DNA from: Salipaludibacillus agaradhaerens
GTDB taxonomy: Bacteria; Bacillota; Bacilli; Bacillales; Salisediminibacteriaceae
Direction of reading: 5' to 3'
DNA: 64,000 nt
Assembly (NCBI RefSeq): GCF_002019735.1
Contig: NZ_KV917378.1
Span: 3,312,869 to 3,376,868, forward strand
Below are positions 45,134 through 54,865 of this stretch, piece after piece. The notes beneath the pieces are model-generated. The model did not search any database. It had not been told where the DNA came from and was given only the letters and a program-made list of their open reading frames with translations. Position 1 is the stretch's first letter. Each line of letters starts with the position of its first letter. The position numbers and the translations under genes are program-made.

Positions 45134-46465
45134 CTAACTGATTGTTTTAATGTCTCCGTTTTCAACAGGTGATCGTCCAATGGAATAGTAATTTATATTG
45201 GCAGACGCAACCGTGTTTAAGTCATAGCAGTTTCGTCCATCAAAAAGAAGCGGAGTCGCCATTTTTTCTTTAAATACACTCAAATCTAATTCTTTAAATT
45301 CAGGCCAATCAGTAATGATAAACACTGCGTCTGCTCCTGCAAGTGCTTCTTCTGTACTGTCAACATATGTGACGCCCTCCGGAATGACTTTCTTTGCGTT
45401 ATCCATAGCGATGGGATCATAAGCCGTCACATCAGCACCGGCTAATAATAATTCACTGCTCACAGCGATAGCAGGTGATTCTCGCATATCATCGGTGTTC
45501 GGCTTGAAAGCAAGGCCTAAGAGTGCCACTTTTTTCCCTTTTAATGACCCCATAACGGTTTTAGCTTTAGTCGTTAAGCTAGAGTGTTGCTGATTGTTTA
45601 CGCGAATAACAGATTCTAGTAACTCGAAGTGATGATCGTTATTGGCTGCAATTTGAGCAAGTGCTTTTGTATCCTTAGGAAAACACGAACCACCATAGCC
45701 GATTCCAGCATTTAAGAATTTACTGCCGATACGGTCATCCATGCCCATCCCAGTAGCGACATCTTCTATATTGGCCCCGACTTTTTCACAAATGTTAGCA
45801 ATCTCATTAATAAAACTAATTTTTGTGGCTAAAAAAGCATTTGAGGCGTATTTAATCATTTCAGCGCTTCTAACATCTGTACGATAGACTTGGATACCGA
45901 ATGGTTTATTAATGTCTTCGATAACATCTCCAGCTTCTTTTGAATCAGCACCAACGACAATACGATCACCATTAAAGGCATCATAAACAGCACTACCCTC
46001 ACGTAAAAACTCAGGGTTAGAGACGATATTAACCGTTACCTTATGAATGAGTCGTTCGCGAATCTTTTTTAATATATAGTCGTTTGTGCCTACGGGTACA
46101 GTACTTTTAGTCACAATAATGACATCATCTGATACGTGTGTCGCAATATCAGCAGTAACTTGGTCAATGAAACGCAAGTCAGCGGTACCATCTTCTTTTT
46201 CAGGTGTTCCCACAGCAATGTAGATGACATCTTTGCTATTAAAACCTTCTTCATGACTCGTCGTAAAATGGAGTCGTCCAGCTTCTATATTTCGTGCCAT
46301 AACCTCATCAAGACCAGGTTCGTATATAGGGGATTTCCCTTCTTGCATGCGCTTAACTTTATGTTCGTCAATATCAATGCACGTCACATCGTGTCCGATA
46401 TCCGAAAGTGCCACTCCTGTGACTAACCCGACGTATCCTGTTCCTACTACAGCAATTTTCTTCAT
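45134..46465 (-). CDS. ugd: UDP-glucose 6-dehydrogenase
   Basis: 443 residues, cytoplasmic. Oxidises UDP-glucose to UDP-glucuronate with two NAD. N-terminal Rossmann motif VVGTGYVGLVTGVAL, VGTPEKEDGTADL, STVPVGTNDYI, NPEFLREGSA, and the active-site cysteine in GIGYGGSCFPKD; second Rossmann half from about 312 (KKVALLGLAFKPNTDDMRESPA). Product feeds teichuronic acid or the glucuronate part of teichuronopeptide. It lies downstream of a galU gene on the same strand (139-base gap), which makes the substrate. B. subtilis counterparts: tuaD and ugd. Confidence 0.93.
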   Translation of the reverse strand: MKKIAVVGTGYVGLVTGVALSDIGHDVTCIDIDEHKVKRMQEGKSPIYEPGLDEVMARNIEAGRLHFTTSHEEGFNSKDVIYIAVGTPEKEDGTADLRFIDQVTADIATHVSDDVIIVTKSTVPVGTNDYILKKIRERLIHKVTVNIVSNPEFLREGSAVYDAFNGDRIVVGADSKEAGDVIEDINKPFGIQVYRTDVRSAEMIKYASNAFLATKISFINEIANICEKVGANIEDVATGMGMDDRIGSKFLNAGIGYGGSCFPKDTKALAQIAANNDHHFELLESVIRVNNQQHSSLTTKAKTVMGSLKGKKVALLGLAFKPNTDDMRESPAIAVSSELLLAGADVTAYDPIAMDNAKKVIPEGVTYVDSTEEALAGADAVFIITDWPEFKELDLSVFKEKMATPLLFDGRNCYDLNTVASANINYYSIGRSPVENGDIKTIS

Positions 46466-46604
46466 GATGGTCCTCCTATAATTCTGTAAAAAGCATTAGG
46501 CTTTATGATAATAAAGTGCTTGAATGTGAGATGCCTCACGAAAGAACCAGTATGTACCTGACATGTTATAGTGTAGGCTTTCACATACTAGGTTGTACAT
46601 CCTT

Positions 46605-47501
46605 TTATATCTTTTTCTCTAAATACTTTTGTGATACACCTTTTAGATAATCAATCATATTATCTTTTAAATCATCTCGTTGTAGCGCAAAATCAACAGT
46701 GGCTTTTACAAAACCTAATTTATCCCCCACATCATAGCGCTCTCCAGCGAATTGATAGGCGAGTACAATTTGGCTGTCATTCAATGTTTTAATGGCATCT
46801 GTCAATTGAATTTCGTTACCGGCCCCTGGAGCTAGATTATCTAAAATATCAAATATTTCTGGTCTTAAAACGTACCGGCCCATAATAGCATAATTAGATG
46901 GTGCTTCTTCTTTAGCTGGCTTTTCAACAAGGTCTGCAACATGAATGACGCCAGGTTCAATTTCAGCAGATTTTGGGGATACGATACCATATTTGGAAAC
47001 ATCCTCATCAGGCACTGGCTGCACACCCACAACTGATGAATTGTAGCGTTCAAAAACATCAATTAATTGTTTAAGACAAGGGTTTCCATTGGCTTGAACG
47101 ATATCGTCCCCTAAAAGAACGGCAAACGGTTCATTGCCAACAAAGTGTTTAGCACAACTAATGGCATGACCTAATCCTTTTGGTTCTTTCTGGCGAATAT
47201 AATGAATATTTGCCATATTTGAAATCTGTTGAATTTCTTCAAGAAGTGTTAATTTTTCTTTTTTTAATAATGTTTCTTCCAATTCATATGATTTATCAAA
47301 GTGATCCTCAATGGCTCTCTTTCCTCGCCCGCTGATGATCATAATATCTTCTATACCAGATTCAATGGCTTCCTCAACTATGTATTGAATAGTTGGTTTA
47401 TCAACAATGGGAAGCATTTCCTTTGGTTGAGCCTTGGTGGCAGGTAAAAATCGAGTTCCGAGTCCAGCGGCAGGTATAATCGCTTTTTTAACTTTAGGCA
47501 T
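46605..47501 (-). CDS. galU: UTP-glucose-1-phosphate uridylyltransferase, copy 1
   Basis: 298 residues. Start at 47501, behind AAAGGAGTGG; a longer frame to 47558 would add 19 unlikely residues. Signature [18 protein letters not shown] with the nucleotidyl-transfer Lys region [17 protein letters not shown] for metal binding, and EIQLTDAI. Makes UDP-glucose from UTP and glucose-1-phosphate. It pairs with ugd to make UDP-glucuronate, and is divergent from an LCP ligase gene. A near-copy stands at 51194. Confidence 0.93.
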   Translation of the reverse strand: MPKVKKAIIPAAGLGTRFLPATKAQPKEMLPIVDKPTIQYIVEEAIESGIEDIMIISGRGKRAIEDHFDKSYELEETLLKKEKLTLLEEIQQISNMANIHYIRQKEPKGLGHAISCAKHFVGNEPFAVLLGDDIVQANGNPCLKQLIDVFERYNSSVVGVQPVPDEDVSKYGIVSPKSAEIEPGVIHVADLVEKPAKEEAPSNYAIMGRYVLRPEIFDILDNLAPGAGNEIQLTDAIKTLNDSQIVLAYQFAGERYDVGDKLGFVKATVDFALQRDDLKDNMIDYLKGVSQKYLEKKI

Positions 47502-47766
47502 TGTCGCCACTCCTTTCATTCTCTTTTCTACAATACAACCAAACATTTCTACAAGCAAGATTATTTAGATGAAGATTTCGTCAATATTAGTAAAAAAACC
47601 TTCTATTTAATAATATATGATCATAAATAAGGGAAAATGTGAAAAAAACATCAATAAATCTTTACGTATTTGAATTTCTAACGTAGAATAGATTATTGAG
47701 GTTTTATAAATGATAAACTGTATATAGATTAATTTTGACACCAGTTTACAATAAAAAAGGAGTGTC

Positions 47767-48891
47767 ATGATGGCACGATCTCTTAGTAAAAATAAAAAAA
47801 GACCTCGGTCTGTCTTGAAAATTATGCTTATAACATTTTTAGGAGTGTTTCTTTTAGCAGCTGGCGCTTTAGCTTATATGGTTCACCAGCTTGCTAGCGT
47901 GACCTCAAGTGCCCAACAAGAGCTTGAACGAGGTGAACGCTCTGAACTGCGGGAAGAAGCAGTTAATCCCGATATCGATCCTGTTTCAATTCTCTTTCTA
48001 GGGTTAGATACGCGAGATGGCGACTTAAGTGGAAGAACAGATGCGATGGTCCTCGTAACATTTAACCCGGATGAAGGCACTGTTAAAATGTTGAATATTC
48101 CCAGAGATTCTAGAGTGAATATTAGCGGCAGGTATGAACAAGACAAGATCAACCATGCTCATGCATACGGTGGAATAGACATGACTGTCGAAACGGTCGA
48201 GCAACTTTTGGATATCCCTGTTGATTATTATGTTTCACTTAATTTTGATGCTTTTATGGAAATTATAGATGATATAGGTGGTATTACAGTTGATTCACCG
48301 ATGACATTTACTGAAACAGATAACGCTACTTATGGCACGTTGACGATATACGAAGGTGAACAGGAATTGAACGGGGAAGAGGCACTTGCATACGTCAGAA
48401 TGAGAAAGTCAGATCCTACAGGTGATATTGGACGTGGAGAACGACAAAAAGAAGTCATAGAAGCTGTTATTCGAGAAATGGCCTCCTTTAGTACGATTAC
48501 ACGTTTTAATTCATTAATGGATACAATAGAGCGTAATTTAGATACGAATGCCAGTTTCAATGATATTGTTGCTATGCACTCATACGCAAGCGAACTGGAC
48601 AACATTGAATCGTTAAATTACGACGGGATAGATTACATTGAAGAAGGTGTTTATTACTTCGTACCAGATGAACGATCGATTACATTAGTGTCACAGCGGT
48701 TACAAAAACATTTAGGTTTACGTCAAACGATCGACAGTTATTTACTTGAACCGACAGATACGCAAGAGCCTTCTACAGAGGGGGATGTTGGTGGACAGGG
48801 TATAGAAAGCGATACTCCGGAAGATCACTATGTACCTGAAGAGACAGACGTCTATCAGCCGCAGCTAGGTGAAAGTAATAGCGGATTTTAA
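47767..48891 (+). CDS. LytR-CpsA-Psr (LCP) family wall-polymer ligase, copy 2
   Basis: 374 residues; ATG 47767 (or the next codon, 47770) behind AAAAGGAG. Basic cytoplasmic start, one membrane helix (about 20-42), then the LCP domain: SILFLGLDTRDGDLSGRTDA, NIPRDSRVNI, INHAHAYGG, YVRMRKSDPTGDIGRGERQ. Very like copy 1 at 23160 over the whole catalytic part. A proline- and acid-rich tail of about 50 residues (TDTQEPSTEGDVGG...) is unique to this copy. It is divergent from galU-ugd, so possibly the ligase for the glucuronate-containing polymer (inference from position). Confidence 0.9.
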   Translation: MMARSLSKNKKRPRSVLKIMLITFLGVFLLAAGALAYMVHQLASVTSSAQQELERGERSELREEAVNPDIDPVSILFLGLDTRDGDLSGRTDAMVLVTFNPDEGTVKMLNIPRDSRVNISGRYEQDKINHAHAYGGIDMTVETVEQLLDIPVDYYVSLNFDAFMEIIDDIGGITVDSPMTFTETDNATYGTLTIYEGEQELNGEEALAYVRMRKSDPTGDIGRGERQKEVIEAVIREMASFSTITRFNSLMDTIERNLDTNASFNDIVAMHSYASELDNIESLNYDGIDYIEEGVYYFVPDERSITLVSQRLQKHLGLRQTIDSYLLEPTDTQEPSTEGDVGGQGIESDTPEDHYVPEETDVYQPQLGESNSGF

Positions 48892-49064
48892 AAAAATAAT
48901 GGACAATCTTTATGGCTACATGTTATACTACTAAACGGTGATAAAAACAGCTTAAATAAAGAAAATATATAAAGAAATAACCCATAATTTTTGTTTTTCA
49001 ATAGTATATGAGCACATATATCTAACATAAAGTGATATATGTGATTGAAATGATGAACGATTGA

Positions 49065-49097
49065 TAAAAGTAGGAGAGACCTTACCGCCTCTCCTAC
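49065..49097 (-). terminator. Terminator of LCP copy 3 (minus strand)
   Basis: GTAGGAGAG / CTCTCCTAC stem. Read on the minus strand it is followed by TTTTATC. Confidence 0.8.
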
Positions 49098-49109
49098 AGG
49101 CTCTATTAA

Positions 49110-50069
49110 TTAAGACTCTTCATCCTCATGATCTTCTTCAGTAAGAGCAAAGCTTTCATTGCTCTCCAAGCCAAGATGAGTTCTTAGTTCACCGCTGAGC
49201 TGTAATCGCTCTTCTTCGGGGACAATTAAGTACCAGACACCATCGATCATATCTCCAGTTCCTGTGAGTTCCAGTGTTTCCTGATTACGTGTTGCACTCA
49301 TATAGTTTTGTTGCAAACTAACCATATTGTCGAATGTTAAATTTGTCATAATATTGTTACCTAAGGCATCTAAGATAGACTGTGCACGGGTTATTGAGCT
49401 TAGTTGAGCGCCTTCTTTAATCATGCCATGTACGATTTGTCGTTGGCGTTCATTTCGGCCAAGGTCGCCTCGTGGATCTTCTTTTCGCATACGTGCATAA
49501 GCTAAGGCTTGATCACCATTTAAGAAAAGCTCGCCTTCATTAAATTCATGCCCGTTTTGTGAAAAAACTAGTTCATTTTGAACACTAACACCACCGAGCG
49601 CATCGACCATCTCTTGAAAACCGTCCATATTGACTGTTAAGAAATAATCAATAGGGATATCTAGGTAGTTTTCGATAGCTGCAATTGCCATATCTGGACC
49701 GCCAAATGCAAAAGCATGATTTACTTTGTCTTGTTTACCGAGCCCAGGTATATCCATACGGGTGTCTCGGGGAATACTTACCATTCTCATAGATTCATCA
49801 TCAGGGTTAACTGTGACTACCATCATTGTATCTGTACGCCCTGAGGTGGATTCTTCCGCATCAACACCGAGTAGTAAAAACGATACAGGTTCTCGCGCTT
49901 CCATATTGACTACAAATTCTCTCAAATCGGGTTTTTCGCGGTTAAGTTCTGTATGCATACTAGAATTGACCGTTGTTTGGACAGATTTATAGAGATAAAA
50001 CCCGTACCCTCCTACAGCTAATAGGCTGACTAAAAACAACGCTCCTAAAATAATCATTACTTTTTTCAT
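49110..50069 (-). CDS. LytR-CpsA-Psr (LCP) family wall-polymer ligase, copy 3
   Basis: 319 residues. Short N-terminus and membrane helix (about 5-27), then the LCP domain: SFLLLGVDAEESTSGRTDT, SIPRDTRMDI, VNHAFAFGG, ARMRKEDPRGDLGRNERQ. It is more divergent than copies 1 and 2 and ends in an acidic tail (LTEEDHEDEES). Convergent with copy 2, with one terminator between them on the minus strand. It attaches a wall polymer to peptidoglycan; which polymer is unknown. Confidence 0.9.
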   Translation of the reverse strand: MKKVMIILGALFLVSLLAVGGYGFYLYKSVQTTVNSSMHTELNREKPDLREFVVNMEAREPVSFLLLGVDAEESTSGRTDTMMVVTVNPDDESMRMVSIPRDTRMDIPGLGKQDKVNHAFAFGGPDMAIAAIENYLDIPIDYFLTVNMDGFQEMVDALGGVSVQNELVFSQNGHEFNEGELFLNGDQALAYARMRKEDPRGDLGRNERQRQIVHGMIKEGAQLSSITRAQSILDALGNNIMTNLTFDNMVSLQQNYMSATRNQETLELTGTGDMIDGVWYLIVPEEERLQLSGELRTHLGLESNESFALTEEDHEDEES

Positions 50070-50294
50070 CGAATCCCCCCACTTTTTAAATGGTTACAAT
50101 TTTAGTATAATAAGATTGCTATAACTTAGCAATCAAATTTTAAAAGATTCTGAAAAAAAATAATAACTAGCCTGTGATATGGTTTTTTGGGTGAATTCTG
50201 CTGCTTGGATAAGGGGGAGCTGTACTAGACTTGAAAAAGTGAGCAAGTGCTTTGCCTGCTTGCCATTAGTGAGTCAATACAAGTATCGATGTTT

Positions 50295-50350
50295 ATCATA
50301 AGTAAGTTGTCCGTAAAACCCCCGCTAATTGAAGGTTCGTTTTATGATAA
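50295..50350. repeat. Two-hairpin intergenic repeat, copy D (internally deleted)
   Basis: The left end TTGTCCGTAAAACCCCC is joined directly to the right end CTAATTGAAGGTTCGTTTTATGA, so the middle is lost. TCATAA and TTATGA flank it. Confidence 0.55.
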
Positions 50351-50487
50351 ATAATCTAGATCTAGAAATAGTCATGGGAATCTTCTGTTTACTAAATAGT
50401 TGGAAAATATGATACTTAATTAAAGAGTGGTAGAAGCTAAAATAGGTGAAGAAACCAGATGATGTACTATTAAAAATTATGAATTAA

Positions 50488-50540
50488 AAACAAGCAATGA
50501 TTGATTGGATGTGTTAAATCCAACCGGTCATTGCTTGTTT
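50488..50540. terminator. Long hairpin, terminator-like
   Basis: AAACAAGCAATGA / TCATTGCTTGTTT perfect 13-bp stem with an inner TTGGAT/ATCCAA stem. A-rich left and T-rich right flanks suggest a bidirectional terminator, although the nearest plus-strand gene is far upstream. It directly abuts repeat copy E. Confidence 0.6.
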
Positions 50541-50622
50541 CATCACAGATAAGCGTCCGTAAATCTCCCTGCTCAAATTAGAGAGCTGAGCGAAAGCGCC
50601 ACTGATTGAACGGGCGTTTTGT
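50541..50622. repeat. Two-hairpin intergenic repeat, copy E (shortened)
   Basis: Left end CATCACAGATAAGCGTCCGTAA and loop GCTCAAATTAGAGAG are conserved; the middle is short, then GCCACTGATTGAACGGGCGTTTTG. Confidence 0.65.
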
Positions 50623-51193
50623 AGGATGAAATTTGGTTTCGACTCTGTCTTTAACGATAACTTTCAGCGACTGCCAATTTGAATCGCCATGTTAGTCTAT
50701 ATATGCAACGAAAAAATTAGATGAGCAGCGGTAACTCTATATTCGTTTTTTATATGTCAGTATGCTGTATGCTATTACAAGAAATTTGGTGAAGTAACAC
50801 GATAAAAGTGCCAATAAAGGCTTTTTAATAAGGTGTTTTACATACATTAATGGTATAGTAGACGGATAGTTAGAGCTAATTAATTTACCTTCACAAACTG
50901 GTACAGAAATGGCTTGAGAAATTCCTACTTCTAACTCTAGTTATAAGCTATATAAAGTGTATAATATAGGTGATCATAATCTTGGTAGATTGGTGGAGTT
51001 CATCACACCATCTCGTTCTATAAGCAAAAAAGAAATTTTGCTTCGATAAAGAAAGATTCAAGCTACACAGATAGTGATGTATTCTAAAAAGATGCGAGGT
51101 TCATGTAATTCTTCAAAATTGGTACGAGTCATATTATAGTTTTAAAGTTTACTAAATGAACTGTAAGAAATGAATTAGAGGAGTGAGTCACTC
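50623..51193. other. Long intergenic region upstream of galU copy 2
   Basis: About 570 bases without a credible ORF. A TATAAT at 50960-50965 lacks a convincing -35 box. The ribosome site TTAGAGGAGTGAG precedes the galU start. Together with 50070-50622 this is the longest gene-free stretch of the window (1.1 kb). Confidence 0.4.
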
Positions 51194-52087
51194 ATGAAAG
51201 TCAGAAAAGCAATTATCCCTGCAGCTGGTCTCGGAACTCGTTTTTTACCAGCCACGAAAGCACAGCCGAAAGAAATGCTTCCGATCGTTGACAAACCGAC
51301 TATTCAATACATTGTGGAAGAAGCGATTCAATCTGGTATTGAAGATATTTTAATTGTTAGCGGACGTGGAAAGCGAGCCATAGAGGATCATTTTGATAAA
51401 TCTTACGAGCTTGAAGAAACCTTGCTAAAAAAACAAAAGATGGTCATGCTTGACGAAATTCAAGCTATCTCTAATTTGGCAAATATCCATTACATTCGGC
51501 AAAAAGAGCCGAAGGGACTAGGGCATGCGATTAATTGTGCAAAACATTTCATTGGCAACGAACCTTTTGCTGTCCTTCTTGGCGATGACATTGTGCAAAC
51601 AAAGGATACACCATGTCTTAAACAATTAGTTGATGTCTTTGAACGATATAATTCATCTGTTGTAGGTGTCCAACCTGTTCCAGAAGAGGAAGTATCAAAA
51701 TATGGGATCGTTGCACCAAAAACATCCGACGTAGATGAAGGGGTTATCCACGTCGCTGATTTAGTGGAAAAACCTAAACGAGAAGAAGCGCCATCTCGCT
51801 ACGCCATTATGGGCCGTTACGTTTTAAGACCAGAAATCTTCACCATTTTAGACGAATTGCCACCAGGTGCTGGAAATGAAATTCAATTAACAGATGCCAT
51901 AAAAAAATTGAACGAGGAACAGGTGGTGCTTGCCTATGAATTTACTGGTGACCGTTATGATGTGGGGGATAAACTAGGTTTTGTGAAAGCCACTGTCGAC
52001 TTTGCGTTACAACGTGAAGATTTACAAGGAGATATGCTTACGTATTTAGAAAGTGTCATAAAAAAACAATTAGTGAAAGAATCATAG
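51194..52087 (+). CDS. galU: UTP-glucose-1-phosphate uridylyltransferase, copy 2
   Basis: 297 residues. Almost the same protein as copy 1 at 46605 ([20 protein letters not shown] and nearly all of the N-terminal 80 residues are identical), with small changes mainly in the middle and at the C-terminus. Same catalytic motifs ([25 protein letters not shown]). It probably arose by duplication of a galU-ugd pair, because an eroded ugd start follows ten bases after its stop. Whether both copies are expressed at once cannot be seen. Confidence 0.92.
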   Translation: MKVRKAIIPAAGLGTRFLPATKAQPKEMLPIVDKPTIQYIVEEAIQSGIEDILIVSGRGKRAIEDHFDKSYELEETLLKKQKMVMLDEIQAISNLANIHYIRQKEPKGLGHAINCAKHFIGNEPFAVLLGDDIVQTKDTPCLKQLVDVFERYNSSVVGVQPVPEEEVSKYGIVAPKTSDVDEGVIHVADLVEKPKREEAPSRYAIMGRYVLRPEIFTILDELPPGAGNEIQLTDAIKKLNEEQVVLAYEFTGDRYDVGDKLGFVKATVDFALQREDLQGDMLTYLESVIKKQLVKES

Positions 52088-52097
52088 AAGGACCTTT

Positions 52098-52217
52098 ATG
52101 AGAACACTAGCGGTAGTAGGTACTGGTTATGATGTGACATGTATGGAGATAGATGAAGCTAAAGTAAAACGCATGAAAAAGGGGAATCTTCTTTATCCCA
52201 CTCTTAAGGGGCAGTAA
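52098..52217 (+). pseudogene. Remnant of UDP-glucose 6-dehydrogenase gene
   Basis: A 39-codon frame right after galU copy 2 reads MRTLAVVGTGY, then DVTCMEIDEAKVKRMKKG. It matches the start of the intact Ugd at 46465 (MKKIAVVGTGY ... DVTCIDIDEHKVKRMQEG) with an exact internal loss of the VGLVTGVALSDIGH segment. The match fades after about 30 residues, and a stop and repeat-family sequence follow. It is too short to be functional; it shows that this galU once led a galU-ugd operon like the one at 45-47.5 kb. Confidence 0.8.
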
Positions 52218-52218
52218 A

Positions 52219-52300
52219 ACCTGATTGAAGCTTAGCTTTATACAGAAAAGTATCCGTAAATCTGGATCAAAATAGAGAGGAGAGCTAACTCTATTTTGTG
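52219..52300. repeat. Two-hairpin intergenic repeat, copy F (rearranged)
   Basis: A right end (CCTGATTGAAGCTTAGCTTTAT) is followed by a left part (GTATCCGTAAATCTGGATCAAAATAGAGAGGAGAGCTAACT). This is the junction of two partial copies or a circularly permuted copy. Confidence 0.55.
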
Positions 52301-52315
52301 TAGTTAAACTATTAT

Positions 52316-52360
52316 AGTCTGGATGACCTCCTTTATTGGACTGCGCATCCAGGCTTTTTT
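52316..52360 (+). terminator. Terminator downstream of galU copy 2
   Basis: AGTCTGGATG / CATCCAGGCT stem (one G-T pair) followed by TTTTTTA. Confidence 0.8.
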
Positions 52361-52470
52361 ATGCTTCTTTCGATTAAGTTGAGTCGATGACACCGTATCG
52401 TTATGTGTTTGCCCTGATGATTAAAAGGCTGTTTAAGCCATCTGCCTATAATAAGAGGCTTTCAGGTTTA

Positions 52471-52560
52471 ATCACAGATTAACCGTCCTAAACCTCCTGC
52501 TTCAAAATAGAGAGGAGATAACGGACCCTAATGTCCTAATTGAAGGTTTGTTTTATGATT
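52471..52560. repeat. Two-hairpin intergenic repeat, copy G (first hairpin plus right end)
   Basis: TCACAGATTAACCGTCCTAA, CTTCAAAATAGAGAGG, GATAACGGACCCTAATGTCCT, then directly AATTGAAGGTTTGTTTTATGA. The second hairpin is lost. Confidence 0.7.
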
Positions 52561-53077
52561 TCGCTATTGATTTTCTATACGGCTACTAAAGAAATTGTAT
52601 CTCACCCCATCCCCCCTTAATAAACGCCTCTTGACGTTTGAAAATTTTACATATATAAACCAAATTCATCATAGTAACATACACCTGTAAAAAACTCATA
52701 GGTGGCTCTTTCGCTAAGAACAGATACTTTCCCGCTGGTTCGCGCTCCTAATGAATAGATGGAAATTTCAGTGTACACATCCTCCTAGACTCACCATTTT
52801 CCACTGCACACTTACATTTCAAAGATATATTTCTTGGACATGAAGTTCCCTCACCCTTTATATTTCCCAGATCTCGTTTTTAACTAATCAACGATCCGTG
52901 ATTTCAGACAACAGACACTTCAACATAAAGTAAATGTAAAATACCTATACACATCTAAAGAACTAGGTATATTACACTTTAAAACTAACTTTCTCTATGC
53001 GCGAGTGAAAAAATCTAGTAATATTGAACTAGTTTATAAATAAAAAAGTATTAGAAGTCATTTTGGAGGGACGTTAA
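52561..53077. other. Intergenic region upstream of the chemoreceptor gene
   Basis: About 515 bases with no ORF. A promoter for the chemoreceptor is expected, but I see no convincing SigA or SigD boxes. GGAGGG precedes the TTG start. Confidence 0.4.
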
Positions 53078-54766
53078 TTGAGTATCTATTGGAAGTTATT
53101 TTTATCTTATGGTGTCATGATAGGGCTTATCATTATGACGGGGATTTTAGTTTTTATTGGTGTGAATCATGTGCATGAAAACGTGGATAGTATGTACGAA
53201 GAGAGGGTCGTACCACTTACCACATTAGCAGAAATTAGCCAGTTAGCAGAAAACACACGTGTACAAATGGTGAGCGCTGTATTAAATCAAAACGAAGAGT
53301 TAACTGAACGAGCTGAGCAAAACCTAGAAGATATTCATGAATTGCTTGAAAACTATCATTCGAATATTCATGATTCATCTGAACAACAGCTTTTTGATGA
53401 TTTTGTTAATAATTGGAATGGTTTTGATGAGATCGTAAAACAAAATATTGCACTAATTCGAAATGACGATTATTCAGAAGCCCAAGCCGGCTTGGGGAGA
53501 GGCGGAGAACCTTTTGGTCGTGCAAGCGACCAGCTCAGAGAGTTAATTGATTTAAATGAAGACATTTCGACCAATTTGTATGAAGCAAGTAACAATAGTT
53601 ATCAATTGGTACTGATGTTATTACTTATAGCAGTAGGTGTCACGATTGTTGTAGCCGTTATTTATGCATACTTCCAAGGAAAGTCAATCATAAAACCGCT
53701 ACATGAATTAGGTCGCTTTACAGAAAAAATAGCCGCAGGTGACTTGACAGGTGATATGGGAACACTGACGAAGAGAAAAGATGAAATTGGAACGTTAGCT
53801 GACAATTTTCAAACTATGTCATTAAACTTAAGGACTATGCTAACAGACGTTATTTCTTCTTCAGAGCAAGTGGCTGCTACTTCAGAACAGTTGATGGCAA
53901 GTGCTGAAGAATCTCGCTCTGCTTCTGAAGAAATTACCACATCCATTGTAGAAGTATCTGAAGGGGCGGCGGAACAAACAGAATATGTAGTAACCGCTAA
54001 AACTAATGCGGATGAAGTGAAAGAAGATAATAAAACAATTTCAAACCGACTTCATAATGTTCAAGAAAAAGCGAACGAGGTTAATGATTATTCTAATAAA
54101 GGTAACGAAGTTTTAGCCGGCACAATGGATCAAATGAGTGTGATTCAAAGTCAAAACGATAGTTTAGCAGATGTCATTGGGAAGCTGACAAAACAGTCAG
54201 AAGAGATTGGAAATATCGTGGAAGTGATTACAGATATTGCTGAACAAACAAACTTACTAGCATTAAATGCAGCTATAGAAGCAGCAAGGGCTGGAGAACA
54301 TGGAAAAGGGTTTGCGGTAGTAGCAGATGAAGTGAGAAAACTAGCTGAAGTCTCTGCTGAATCAGCAGCCAGTATTCAACAAAGAATCGGTGTTATTCAA
54401 ACGGATATGGGCAGAGCGTCACATGAAATGGAGCAAGGGAAAACCACATTCAAAAATGGGATGGCGTCAATTACTGAAGCTGATCAATCCTTCCATCAAA
54501 TTCTGAATGCTGTTAAAAATATGAATGAAGCCGTTAAAGAGACAATGACTGTTTCGGACAGTGCGATTCAATCCACAGCTCGTATGGCAGAAGAAATGGA
54601 ACGGATTTCTGAAAAAACAAAAAGCTTTACAAATAGCGCTGACCATGTGGCAGCAGGTGCTGAAGAACAAAATGCCACGATGGATGAAATTTCAAAAGCT
54701 TCTGCTGGACTTGCACAGCGGGCGGAAGACCTTCAAACGCTTGCTAGTAAATTTAAAGTCTCATAG
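53078..54766 (+). CDS. Methyl-accepting chemotaxis protein
   Basis: 562 residues, TTG start behind TTTTGGAGGG. Two membrane helices (about 8-28 and 178-198) frame an extracellular four-helix-bundle sensor domain (4HB_MCP type, with [20 protein letters not shown]). A HAMP domain follows (about 200-255) and then the cytoplasmic signalling domain with the hairpin tip [20 protein letters not shown]. It passes ligand signals to CheA/CheW to steer swimming. The ligand is unknown. No che or fla genes are nearby; a small regulator gene follows. Confidence 0.92.
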   Translation: MSIYWKLFLSYGVMIGLIIMTGILVFIGVNHVHENVDSMYEERVVPLTTLAEISQLAENTRVQMVSAVLNQNEELTERAEQNLEDIHELLENYHSNIHDSSEQQLFDDFVNNWNGFDEIVKQNIALIRNDDYSEAQAGLGRGGEPFGRASDQLRELIDLNEDISTNLYEASNNSYQLVLMLLLIAVGVTIVVAVIYAYFQGKSIIKPLHELGRFTEKIAAGDLTGDMGTLTKRKDEIGTLADNFQTMSLNLRTMLTDVISSSEQVAATSEQLMASAEESRSASEEITTSIVEVSEGAAEQTEYVVTAKTNADEVKEDNKTISNRLHNVQEKANEVNDYSNKGNEVLAGTMDQMSVIQSQNDSLADVIGKLTKQSEEIGNIVEVITDIAEQTNLLALNAAIEAARAGEHGKGFAVVADEVRKLAEVSAESAASIQQRIGVIQTDMGRASHEMEQGKTTFKNGMASITEADQSFHQILNAVKNMNEAVKETMTVSDSAIQSTARMAEEMERISEKTKSFTNSADHVAAGAEEQNATMDEISKASAGLAQRAEDLQTLASKFKVS

Positions 54767-54780
54767 ATTGGACCTTTGTT

Positions 54781-54829
54781 TGAGGATCATCATGCTCTTT
54801 AGATTTGAGAAGAGAAAAATGATCCTCAT
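54781..54829 (+). terminator. Hairpin after the chemoreceptor gene
   Basis: TGAGGATCAT / ATGATCCTCA stem with an inner CTCTT/AAGAG stem. There is no proper U tract, so attenuation or mRNA protection is also possible. Confidence 0.55.
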
Positions 54830-54865
54830 GCATATATATAAAATAGGTTAAAGAAGGTGACGATA

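Noticed and set aside
50070..51193. Possible small RNA or hidden gene in the longest intergenic region
   Set aside because: Apart from one hairpin and two repeat copies there is no promoter-terminator pair or conserved RNA motif that I can support.
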